Assembly: GCF_021134715.1 (NCBI RefSeq)
Contig: NC_060019.1
Span: 62,001-126,000 of the forward strand
Origin: Daphnia pulex
Lineage: Eukaryota > Arthropoda > Branchiopoda > Diplostraca > Daphniidae
Length of the DNA stretch: 64,000 nucleotides
Direction: 5' to 3'
Shown here piece by piece: positions 25,701 to 38,400 of this stretch (the first letter of the stretch is position 1; each line of letters begins with the position of its first letter). The position numbers were made by a program, and so were the translations under genes. The notes beneath the pieces were generated by a model that worked only from the letters and a program-made list of their open reading frames with translations, did not search any database and was not told the origin of the DNA.

Positions 25701-28700
25701 GAAACAAACATATTCTTGATCAGAATTTCACGCTGAGCACGATGCGATCAAAATAAAATTTAGTTCCAAAACTTGCCACCAGGTGGCGCTGATTTCAATA
25801 CTTAGAAAAAGGCACTTCTACTGCTCAGAACCATTTGAAACAAACATATTCTTGATCAGAATTTCACGCTGAGCACGATGCGATCAAAATAAAATTTAGT
25901 TCCAAAACTTGCCACCAGGTGGCGCTGATAGTTCCAAAACTTGCCACCAGGTGGCGCTGATTTCAACACTTAGAAAAAGGCACTTCTACTGCTCAGAACC
26001 ATGTGAAACAAACATATTCTTGATCAGAATTTCACGCTGAGCACGATGCGATCAAAATAAAATTTAGTTCCAAAACTTGCCACCAGGTGGCGCTGATTTC
26101 AATACTTAGAAAAAGGCACTTCTACTGCTCAGAACCATGTGAAACAAACATATTCTTGAACAGAATTTCACGCTGAGCACGATGCGATCAAAATAAAATT
26201 TAGTTCCAAAACTTGCCACCAGGTGGCGCTGATTTCAATACTTAGAAAAAGGCACTTCTACTGCTCAGAACCATTTGAAACAAACATATTCTTGATCAGA
26301 ATTTCACGCTGAGCACGATGCGATCAAAATAAAATTTAGTTCCAAAACTTGCCACCAGGTGGCGCTGATTTCAACACTTAGAAAAAGGCACTTCTACTGC
26401 TCAGAACCATGTGAAACAAACATATTCTTGAACAGAATTTCACGCTGAGCACGATGCGATCAAAATAAAATTTAGTTCCAAAACTTGCCACCAGGTGGCG
26501 CTGATTTCAATACTTAGAAAAAGGCACTTCTACTGCTCAGAACCATTTGAAACAAACATATTCTTGATCAGAATTTTACGCTGAGCACGATGCGATCAAA
26601 ATGAAATTTAGTTCCAAAACTTGCCACCAGGTGGCGCTGATAGTTCCATAACTTGCCACCAGGTGGCGCTGATAGTTCCAAAACTTGCCACCAGGTGGCG
26701 CTGATTTCAATACTTAGAAAAAGGCACTTCAACTGCTCAGAATCATGTGAAACAAACATATTCTTGATCAGAATTTCACGCTGAGCACGATGCGATCATA
26801 ATAAAATTTAGTTCCAAAACTTGCCACCAGGTGGCGCTAATTTCAACACTTAGAAAAAGGCACTTCTACTGCTCAGAACCATGTGAAACAAACATATTCT
26901 TGTACAGAATTTCACGCTGAGCACGATGCGATCAAAATAAAATTTAGTTCCAAAACTTGCCACCAGGTGGCGCTGATTTCAACACTTAGAAAAAGGCACT
27001 TCTACTGCTCAGAACCATGTGAAACAAACATATTCTTGATCAGAATTTCACGCTGAGCACGATGCGATCAAAATAAAATTTAGTTCCAAAACTTGCCACC
27101 AGGTGGCGCTGATAGTTCCAAGACTTGCCACCAGGTGGCGCTGATTTCAACACTTAGAAAAAGGCACTTCTACTGCTCAGAACCATGTGAAACAAACATA
27201 TTCTTGAACAGAATTTCACGCTGAGCACGATGCGATCAAAATAAAATTTAGTTCCAAAACTTGCCACCAGGTGGCGCTGATTTCAATACTTAGAAAAAGG
27301 CACTTCTACTGCTCAGAACCATTTGAAACAAACATATTCTTGATCAGAATTTCACGCTGAGCACGATGCGATCAAAATAAAATTTAGTTCCAAAACTTGC
27401 CACCAGGTGGCGCTGATAGTTCCATAACTTGCCACCAGGTGGCGCTGATAGTTCCAAAACTTGCCACCAGGTGGCGCTGATTTCAATACTTAGAAAAAGG
27501 CACTTCAACTGCTCAGAATCATGTGAAACAAACATATTCTTGATCAGAATTTCACGCTGAGCACGATGCGATCATAATAAAATTTAGTTCCAAAACTTGC
27601 CACCAGGTGGCGCTAATTTCAACACTTAGAAAAAGGCACTTCTACTGCTCAGAACCATGTGAAACAAACATATTCTTGTACAGAATTTCACGCTGAGCAC
27701 GATGCGATCAAAATAAAATTTAGTTCCAAAACTTGCCACCAGGTGGCGCTGATTTCAATACTTAGAAAAAGGCACTTCTACTGCTCAGAACCATTTGAAA
27801 CAAACATATTCTTGATCAGAATTTTACGCTGAGCACGATGCGATCAAAATAAAATTTAGTTCCAAAACTTGCCACCAGGTAGCGCTGATAGTTCCAAAAC
27901 TTGCCACCAGGTGGCGCTGATAGTTCCAAAACTTGCCACCAGGTGGCGCTGATTTCAATACTTAGAAAAAGGCACTTCTACTGCTCAGAACCATGTGAAA
28001 CAAACATATTCTTGATCAGAATTTCACGCTGAGCACGATGCGATCAAAATAAAATTTAGTTCCAAAACTTGCCACCAGGTGGCGCTGATAGTTCCAAAAC
28101 TTGCCACCAGGTGGCGCTGATTTCAACACTTAGAAAAAGGCACTTCTACTGCTCAGAACCATGTGAAACAAACATATTCTTGATCAGAATTTTACGCTGA
28201 GCACGATGCGATCAAAATAAAATTTAGTTCCAAAACTTGCCACCAGGTGGCGCTGATAGTTCCAAAACTTGCCACCAGGTGGCGCTGATTTCAACACTTA
28301 GAAAAAGGCACTTCTACTGCTCAGAACCATGTGAAACAAACATATTCTTGATCAGAATTTCACGCTGAGCACGATGCGATCAAAATAAAATTTAGTTCCA
28401 AAACTTGCCACCAGGTGGCGCTGATTTCAATACTTAGAAAAAGGCACTTCTACTGCTCAGAACCATGTGAAACAAACATATTCTTGAACAGAATTTCACG
28501 CTGAGCACGATGCGATCAAAATAAAATTTAGTTCCAAAACTTGCCACCAGGTGGCGCTGATTTCAATACTTAGAAAAAGGCACTTCTACTGCTCAGAACC
28601 ATTTGAAACAAACATATTCTTGATCAGAATTTCACGCTGAGCACGATGCGATCAAAATAAAATTTAGTTCCAAAACTTGCCACCAGGTGGCGCTGATTTC

Positions 28701-31700
28701 AACACTTAGAAAAAGGCACTTCTACTGCTCAGAACCATGTGAAACAAACATATTCTTGAACAGAATTTCACGCTGAGCACGATGCGATCAAAATAAAATT
28801 TAGTTCCAAAACTTGCCACCAGGTGGCGCTGATTTCAATACTTAGAAAAAGGCACTTCTACTGCTCAGAACCATTTGAAACAAACATATTCTTGATCAGA
28901 ATTTTACGCTGAGCACGATGCGATCAAAATGAAATTTAGTTCCAAAACTTGCCACCAGGTGGCGCTGATAGTTCCATAACTTGCCACCAGGTGGCGCTGA
29001 TAGTTCCAAAACTTGCCACCAGGTGGCGCTGATTTCAATACTTAGAAAAAGGCACTTCAACTGCTCAGAATCATGTGAAACAAACATATTCTTGATCAGA
29101 ATTTCACGCTGAGCACGATGCGATCATAATAAAATTTAGTTCCAAAACTTGCCACCAGGTGGCGCTAATTTCAACACTTAGAAAAAGGCACTTCTACTGC
29201 TCAGAACCATGTGAAACAAACATATTCTTGTACAGAATTTCACGCTGAGCACGATGCGATCAAAATAAAATTTAGTTCCAAAACTTGCCACCAGGTGGCG
29301 CTGATTTCAATACTTAGAAAAAGGCACTTCTACTGCTCAGAACCATGTGAAACAAACATATTCTTGATCAGAATTTCACGCTGAGCACGATGCGATCAAA
29401 ATAAAATTTAGTTCCAAAACTTGCCACCAGGTGGCGCTGATAGTTCCAAAACTTGCCACCAGGTGGCGCTGATTTCAACACTTAGAAAAAGGCACTTCTA
29501 CTGCTCAGAACCATGTGAAACAAACATATTCTTGATCAGAATTTCACGCTGAGCACGATGCGATCAAAATAAAATTTAGTTCCAAAACTTGCCACCAGGT
29601 GGCGCTGATTTCAATACTTAGAAAAAGGCACTTCTACTGCTCAGAACCATGTGAAACAAACATATTCTTGATCAGAATTTCACGCTGAGCACGATGCGAT
29701 CAAAATAAAATTTAGTTCCAAAACTTGCCACCAGGTGGCGCTGATAGTTCCAAGACTTGCCACCAGGTGGCGCTGATTTCAACACTTAGAAAAAGGCACT
29801 TCTACTGCTCAGAACCATGTGAAACAAACATATTCTTGAACAGAATTTCACGCTGAGCACGATGCGATCAAAATAAAATTTAGTTCCAAAACTTGCCACC
29901 AGGTGGCGCTGATTTCAATACTTAGAAAAAGGCACTTCTACTGCTCAGAACCATTTGAAACAAACATATTCTTGATCAGAATTTTACGCTGAGCACGATG
30001 CGATCAAAATGAAATTTAGTTCCAAAACTTGCCACCAGGTGGCGCTGATAGTTCCATAACTTGCCACCAGGTGGCGCTGATAGTTCCAAAACTTGCCACC
30101 AGGTGGCGCTGATTTCAATACTTAGAAAAAGGCACTTCAACTGCTCAGAATCATGTGAAACAAACATATTCTTGATCAGAATTTCACGCTGAGCACGATG
30201 CGATCATAATAAAATTTAGTTCCAAAACTTGCCACCAGGTGGCGCTAATTTCAACACTTAGAAAAAGGCACTTCTACTGCTCAGAACCATGTGAAACAAA
30301 CATATTCTTGTACAGAATTTCACGCTGAGCACGATGCGATCAAAATAAAATTTAGTTCCAAAACTTGCCACCAGGTGGCGCTGATTTCAATACTTAGAAA
30401 AAGGCACTTCTACTGCTCAGAACCATGTGAAACAAACATATTCTTGATCAGAATTTCACGCTGAGCACGATGCGATCAAAATAAAATTTAGTTCCAAAAC
30501 TTGCCACCAGGTGGCGCTGATAGTTCCAAGACTTGCCACCAGGTGGCGCTGATTTCAACACTTAGAAAAAGGCACTTCTACTGCTCAGAACCATGTGAAA
30601 CAAACATATTCTTGAACAGAATTTCACGCTGAGCACGATGCGATCAAAATAAAATTTAGTTCCAAAACTTGCCACCAGGTGGCGCTGATTTCAATACTTA
30701 GAAAAAGGCACTTCTACTGCTCAGAACCATTTGAAACAAACATATTCTTGATCAGAATTTTACGCTGAGCACGATGCGATCAAAATGAAATTTAGTTCCA
30801 AAACTTGCCACCAGGTGGCGCTGATAGTTCCATAACTTGCCACCAGGTGGCGCTGATAGTTCCAAAACTTGCCACCAGGTGGCGCTGATTTCAATACTTA
30901 GAAAAAGGCACTTCAACTGCTCAGAATCATGTGAAACAAACATATTCTTGATCAGAATTTCACGCTGAGCACGATGCGATCATAATAAAATTTAGTTCCA
31001 AAACTTGCCACCAGGTGGCGCTAATTTCAACACTTAGAAAAAGGCACTTCTACTGCTCAGAACCATGTGAAACAAACATATTCTTGTACAGAATTTCACG
31101 CTGAGCACGATGCGATCAAAATAAAATTTAGTTCCAAAACTTGCCACCAGGTGGCGCTGATTTCAATACTTAGAAAAAGGCATTTCTACTGCTCAGAACC
31201 ATGTGAAACAAACATATTCTTGATCAGAATTTCACGCTGAGCACGATGCGATCAAAATAAAATTTAGTTCCAAAACTTGCCACCAGGTGGCGCTGATAGT
31301 TCCAAAACTTGCCACCAGGTGGCGCTGATTTCAACACTTAGAAAAAGGCACTTCTACTGCTCAGAACCATGTGAAACAAACATATTCTTGATCAGAATTT
31401 CACGCTGAGCACGATGCGATCAAAATAAAATTTAGTTCCAAAACTTGCCACCAGGTGGCGCTGATTTCAATACTTAGAAAAAGGCACTTCTACTGCTCAG
31501 AACCATGTGAAACAAACATATTCTTGTACAGAATTTCACGCTGAGCACGATGCGATCAAAATAAAATTTAGTTCCAAAACTTGCCACCAGGTGGCGCTGA
31601 TTTCAATACTTAGAAAAAGGCACTTCTACTGCTCAGAACCATGTGAAACAAACATATTCTTGATCAGAATTTCACGCTGAGCACGATGCGATGAAAATAA

Positions 31701-34700
31701 AATTTAGTTCCAAAACTTGCCACCAGGTGGCGCTGATAGTTCCAAAACTTGCCACCAGGTGGCGCTGATTTCAACACTTAGAAAAAGGCACTTCTACTGC
31801 TCAGAACCATTTGAAACAAACATATTCTTGATCAGAATTTCACGCTGAGCACGATGCGATCAAAATAAAATTTAGTTCCAAAACTTGCCACCAGGTGGCG
31901 CTGATAGTTCCAAAACTTGCCACCAGGTGGCGCTGATTTCAACACTTAGAAAAAGGCACTTCTACTGCTCAGAACCATGTGAAACAAACATATTCTTGAT
32001 CAGAATTTCACGCTGAGCACGATGCGATCAAAATAAAATTTAGTTCCAAAACTTGCCACCAGGTGGCGCTGATAGTTCCAAGACTTGCCACCAGGTGGCG
32101 CTGATTTCAACACTTAGAAAAAGGCACTTCTACTGCTCAGAACCATGTGAAACAAACATATTCTTGAACAGAATTTCACGCTGAGCACGATGCGATCAAA
32201 ATAAAATTTAGTTCCAAAACTTGCCACCAGGTGGCGCTGATTTCAATACTTAGAAAAAGGCACTTCTACTGCTCAGAACCATTTGAAACAAACATATTCT
32301 TGATCAGAATTTTACGCTGAGCACGATGCGATCAAAATGAAATTTAGTTCCAAAACTTGCCACCAGGTGGCGCTGATAGTTCCATAACTTGCCACCAGGT
32401 GGCGCTGATAGTTCCAAAACTTGCCACCAGGTGGCGCTGATTTCAATACTTAGAAAAAGGCACTTCAACTGCTCAGAATCATGTGAAACAAACATATTCT
32501 TGATCAGAATTTCACGCTGAGCACGATGCGATCATAATAAAATTTAGTTCCAAAACTTGCCACCAGGTGGCGCTAATTTCAACACTTAGAAAAAGGCACT
32601 TCTACTGCTCAGAACCATGTGAAACAAACATATTCTTGTACAGAATTTCACGCTGAGCACGATGCGATCAAAATAAAATTTAGTTCCAAAACTTGCCACC
32701 AGGTGGCGCTGATTTCAATACTTAGAAAAAGGCACTTCTACTGCTCAGAACCATGTGAAACAAACATATTCTTGATCAGAATTTCACGCTGAGCACGATG
32801 CGATCAAAATAAAATTTAGTTCCAAAACTTGCCACCAGGTGGCGCTGATAGTTCCAAAACTTGCCACCAGGTGGCGCTGATTTCAACACTTAGAAAAAGG
32901 CACTTCTACTGCTCAGAACCATGTGAAACAAACATATTCTTGATCAGAATTTCACGCTGAGCACGATGCGATCAAAATAAAATTTAGTTCCAAAACTTGC
33001 CACCAGGTGGCGCTGATAGTTCCAAGACTTGCCACCAGGTGGCGCTGATTTCAACACTTAGAAAAAGGCACTTCTACTGCTCAGAACCATGTGAAACAAA
33101 CATATTCTTGAACAGAATTTCACGCTGAGCACGATGCGATCAAAATAAAATTTAGTTCCAAAACTTGCCACCAGGTGGCGCTGATAGTTCCATAACTTGC
33201 CACCAGGTGGCGCTGATAGTTCCAAAACTTGCCACCAGGTGGCGCTGATTTCAATACTTAGAAAAAGGCACTTCCAACTGCTCAGAATCATGTGAAACAA
33301 ACATATTCTTGATCAGAATTTCACGCTGAGCACGATGCGATCATAATAAAATTTAGTTCCAAAACTTGCCACCAGGTGGCGCTGATAGTTCCAAAACTTG
33401 CCACCAGGTGGCGCTGATTTCAATACTTAGAAAAAGGCACTTCTACTGCTCAGAACCATGTGAATCAAACATATTCTTGATCAGAATTTCACGCTGAGCA
33501 CGATGCGATGAAAATAAAATTTAGTTCCAAAACTTGCCACCAGGTGGCGCTGATAGTTCCAAAACTTGCCACCAGGTGGCGCACTTAGAAAAAGGCACTT
33601 CTACTGCTCAGAACCATGTGAAACAAACATATTCTTGATCAGAATTTCACGCTGAGCACGATGCGATCAAAATAAAATTTAGTTCCAAAACTTGCCACCA
33701 GGTGGCGCTGATTTCAATACTTAGAAAAAGGCACTTCTACTGCTCAGAACCATTTGAAACAAACATATTCTTGATCAGAATTTTACGCTGAGCACGATGC
33801 GATCAAAATAAAATTTAGTTCCAAAACTTGCCACCAGGTGGCGCTGATAGTTCCAAACTTGCCACCAGGTGGCGCTGATAGTTCCAAAACTTGCCACCAG
33901 GTGGCGCTGATTTCAATACTTAGAAAAAGGCACTTCTACTGCTCAGAACCATGTGAAACAAACATATTCTTGATCAGAATTTCACGCTGAGCACGATGCG
34001 ATCAAAATAAAATTTAGTTCCAAAACTTGCCACCAGGTGGCGCTGATAGTTCCAAAACTTGCCACCAGGTGGCGCTGATTTCAACACTTAGAAAAAGGCA
34101 CTTCTACTGCTCAGAACCATGTGAAACAAACATATTCTTGATCAGAATTTCACGCTGAGCACGATGCGATCATAATAAAATTTAGTTCCAAAACTTGCCA
34201 CCAGGTGGCGCTGATTTCAATACTTAGAAACAGGCACTTCTACTGCTCAGAACCATTTGAAACAAACATATTCTTGATCAGAATTTCACGCTGAGCACGA
34301 TGCGATCATAATAAAATTTAGTTCCAAAACTTGCCACCAGGTGGCGCTGATGCGATTATAATAAAATTTAGTTCCAAAACTTGCCACCAGGTGGCGCTGA
34401 TTTCAACACTTAGAAAAAGGCACTTCTACTGCTCAGAACCATGTGAAACAAACATATTCTTGATCAGAATTTCACGCTGAGCACGATGCGATCAAAATAA
34501 AATTTAGTTCCAAAACTTGCCACCAGGTGGCGCTGATAGTTCCAAAACTTGCCACCAGGTGGCGCTGATAGTTCCAAAACTTGCCACCAGGTGGCGCTGA
34601 TAGTTCCAAAACTTGCCACCAGGTGGCGCTGATTTCAACACTTAGAAAAAGGCACTTCTACTGCTCAGAACCATGTGAAACAAACATATTCTTGATCAGC

Positions 34701-35428
34701 ATTTCACGCTGAGCACGATGCGATCAAAATAAAATTTAGTTCCAAAACTTGCCACCAGGTGGCGCTGATAGTTCCAAAACTTGCCACCAGGTGGCGCTGA
34801 TTTCAATACTTTGAAACAGGCACTTCTACTGCTCAGAACCATTTGAAACAAACAAATTCTTGATCAGAATATCACGCTTAGCACGATGCGATCATAATAA
34901 AATTTAGTTCCAAAACTTGCCACCAGGTGGCGCTGATTTCAATACTTAGAAACAGGCACTTCTACTGCTCAGAACCATTTGAAACAAACATATTCTTGAT
35001 CAGAATTTCACGCTGAGCACGATGCGATCATAATAAAATTTAGTTCCAAAACTTGCCACCAGGTGGCGCTGATGCGATTATAATAAAATTTAGTTCCAAA
35101 ACTTGCCACCAGGTGGCGCTGATTTCAATACTTAGAAACAGGCACTTCTACTGCTCAGAACCATTTGAAACAAACAAATTCTTGATCAAAATTTCACGCT
35201 GAGCACGATGCGATCATAATAAAATTTAGTTCCAAAACTTGCCACCAGGTGGCGCTGATTTCAATACTTAGAAACAGGCACTTCTACTGCTCAGAACCAT
35301 TTGTAACAAACATATCCTTGATCAGAATTTCACGCTGAGCACGATGCGATCATAATAAAATTTAGTTCCAAAACTTGCCACCAGGTGGCGCTGATTTCAA
35401 TACTTAGAAACAGGCACTTCTACTGCTC
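19723..35428. repeat. Modular satellite (136-bp backbone plus 32-bp modules) with CTCF-like motifs
   Basis: The backbone runs from TTCAATACTTAGAAAAAGGC through GATCAGAATTTCACGCTGAG to CAAAATAAAATTT and recurs every 136 bp when one motif module is present. The 32-bp module, running from AGTTCCAAAAC to GGTGGCGCTGAT, is present one to four times per unit, giving units of 136, 168, 200 or 232 bp. A higher-order repeat of 776 bp (five backbones plus three extra modules, eight motifs) is seen at 26568, 27344, 28896, 29976, 30752 and 32304, with some spacings of 1552 or 1080. Edge units at 19723-19860 and 34200-35428 are the most diverged. Confidence 0.96.
19836..35390 (+). promoter_or_regulatory. 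Field of CTCF-consensus-like sites (CCACCAGGTGGCGCT), same orientation
   Basis: Each 32-bp module contains CCACCAGGTGGCGCT, which agrees with the known CTCF core (CCASYAGRKGGCRS). Its right half, AGGTGGCGC, also agrees with the shorter motif described for Drosophila CTCF. The asymmetric GCGCT half is always on the right, so all sites face the same way. The core GCCACC-A-GGTGGC is also a 6-bp inverted repeat around one base, and it contains the E-box CAGGTG. From eight motifs per 776 bp I estimate about 160 sites; they were not counted one by one. Sequence match is seen; occupancy by CTCF is inference. Confidence 0.6.
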
Positions 35429-38400
35429 AAAATACACTCAAAAGAACCACTTTGACAAAGAGAGAACATGAATATTGGATATTAAATAATATAACCAATG
35501 GAATTTCTTTAAAACTCAATTCAAAATTCCCTAAAGCATTAACTTTGTTATTATCTGCTTGTTTTCGCTTCGATGTTTATGAGTTTGGCAACATGGCAAG
35601 TGCTGAAGTGTTATTTGTGTAGCAGAATCAATTGGTTTTGGTAGTTGTTTGGCAGTTCATTTTCATTGGAATCAGCTAGCAGCCGGTAGCTATATTAATG
35701 TCATTTGGTTTTCAAATCCAATTAAGTTATTATTTCTTGAGTATTAATTATAGTTGTTCCCTGAATGGTTTTTAGAATGTAAGGTTTTTTGATCATGTGC
35801 TTTGTTGAATGTTATCAGTGTTGAGTTGACGCCTTTTCCAGATTGCAATTATTTGTGATTTTCAGTGACCAAGAACAAAATTTATTGAATCTGCATTTTC
35901 TGTTAAAGAATGCATGGATCCATGAAGACTGAATTGATTCATTTCACAATGTTCATGTGCACGGAAATTGGAATGGATTGTGCAGGGAGTATCATGCATG
36001 ACTAATTTGAGTTGCACAATACTGTTAAATTGGATACTGATCTATTGCATCATTGACTATGATTTCTCTGCAGGGTTGGATGGAGATCTGAATTTACTTA
36101 TTAATTGGCTCAACCAGATGACTTGATTGTATCGGATCCAGACAGCATGCAATTTGAGTAATTATTGATGTGTCTTTTCACCCAGTCCTACTGGTACTTT
36201 CTGTTTAGTAATTTTGATAAGCAGTTATTCTGTTTTTCTTTTCCATTTGTTTTTATTTATTTTTTATGTTTTTTAATCAGAAGGATTTAACCTGCACGAA
36301 CAAGGCATCATAGTTATTTTGTTATTAAAATCAATTAGATAGACCAAAAGAACTTATTCTTGTTATTGTTTCAGGTTAAAGACAGTGACATCGGAAGAAG
36401 AAAGCTCCTGTTAAAGTTTTATCCAATTGGCAATTGTCATTTTTTACCGTAAGATGGCTTCGAGTTTATCTCTTGACATCCGGTATCAGATTCAGATCGT
36501 CTGCAATTGAACAAAACACGAGTGACGAGAGCGTTTTGTTTGTGTTTGTTTGCTGAAAAAAGCCTCCATTAATTGCACATAGTTTTGTTGCAAAAACCCA
36601 CATGTGAACTGCTACATTCAATTTAGTGAAGTTGTCATCCTAATAGCAATTTTAACATTTTTTTTTGTTTCTTATTTAGATATGGCCTATAAGACCAAAT
36701 GTCTGGCTGTCTCCAAAACAAGGCAATGACCACACGTTCAACGCGGATCATTCGTTTTTTCATCGAAATTGACTCATTTTATCTTCTGAATTGCTCAGGA
36801 AACCTGATTGGCGTTACCTGTTAACTTCATCTTGTCATGCCACTGAATTTAAATTTCGTTTACATTTTATTTCTTGATCTAGCCATTTAGGTAATGACCG
36901 GGAAGATGCGGCCTATACATGAACATCATTTAGGCGGCCAGCATCATTCGACTACCCAACCGAGTCTCAACACAGCACGGAGTTTTACACTTTAAATATT
37001 TGGCTGTTCGCAATTTGTGATGGCGTTTCCTTGGACGAGATATGATTTGGCGAGAAAAATATTGCGTGAGTATCTCATATTTGATCTTTATATTGTCTTT
37101 TACGTCATTGTTATTTATGAATTTAATGTCGACGAGGTAGAGCAGGGACGTGTTTGTTTTCAAGTTTTCTTTCTGTTCAAGTTTTGCGAGTATTTCAAGG
37201 ACTCATCTACACTTACGTCTACCTAATGTCTATCTAATATTTAGGGACGATTTCATGCTGTCCTTTACCATGGACCAATCTCTCATTCCATCTGAGAACT
37301 TTGGATAACTGATTGGTGGTTTCATGTGTAAGTTCACTTGTCATCTTACTGATCTTTCTTCGTTGCAGTCTTATATATGTTTTATAAGTATTGATCTGCA
37401 CTTACGTCTATCTAATGTTTAAGAGGCAATTTCGAGTGTAGGCTATACCGATAACTGTATAATTATTCTTTTAGATCAGACATCAAGCACATTGATGACA
37501 CAAATTATAAACAAGGTTACTTTTATTTTTTTTATTTACGGGTTCCAAATTACAGGTTTCTAAATTGACATGACAGACTTTATGAGAAGTAATGTCCTTT
37601 CAAGAAAGAAACAAGGTCCCTTGTTTGCTAATCCAATAGCTGCTACCCTTGAATCTCCCCTTTTACTTCCTTAAACGGGCCCTCTTGATTTGAGGTAATG
37701 TTTTCTGTCGCTACAATTTTTTGAAAAGTATTGTCATCCAAATTAAATGTTCTGCTTACAGGGTAATCCTTTGCTACTTATTGTGGACTTCAACCATTGC
37801 CTGGAAGCCTGTAAACCAACCTTGAGAGCATGCTGTCATTCAAGACTGTTTAATTGTGTAGTTAGCTAAATTGCAAGTGCATATCTGGGCTCCCTTCTTT
37901 TCTGTGGCCCCGTTTCCCTAACTAACCACTAACCAACGCCCGCCGGTGGTCACTCACCCGCTGTGAAACCAGGAGGAGGGGAGGGCTCTGGTCGAACGGG
38001 GACTTGGAAGGTCCATGATCTGATGAAAACTTTTGGAGGGTCATGAGTCTAACCCGGAAGCCTAGTATGACTACATCTCCCCGGAAAAACTTGCCTCGTA
38101 CTTCTCTCTTCTTCTCGGTCCAGATACTATCTCTGGGGGCCGTAGACAAAACCTATAACAGCATGTGCGAGTTTATAAGAAGCAGCCCACTACCCAATGA
38201 AAGAAAAAGCTGTGGATTAGTTTAGCGGAAATCTGCGTCAGTCACGCAGATTTTCGCACAAATAGACCATCGCTTTTTGTCTCATTGCCGCAGCGGTGGT
38301 GGCGGGTTTGCAATAAACTCGTACAGTAGATAATGTCTTGAACCGAACGCTCTGTTTATTGAATTATTAAATAGAAAAAGAAAAAAAGGCTGGTTTAAAA

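Noticed and set aside
23424..33300. 63- to 80-codon minus-strand frames in the CTCF-like satellite
   Set aside because: They follow the repeat phase and translate the repeated modules themselves; there is no independent evidence of coding.
19723..35428. CRISPR-like array of repeats and spacers
   Set aside because: The intervening segments are themselves repeats, the unit sizes are wrong and the organism is eukaryotic.
38225..38257. Histone-type 3' stem-loop
   Set aside because: The stem and loop sequence do not match the conserved histone element, and no histone gene is near.
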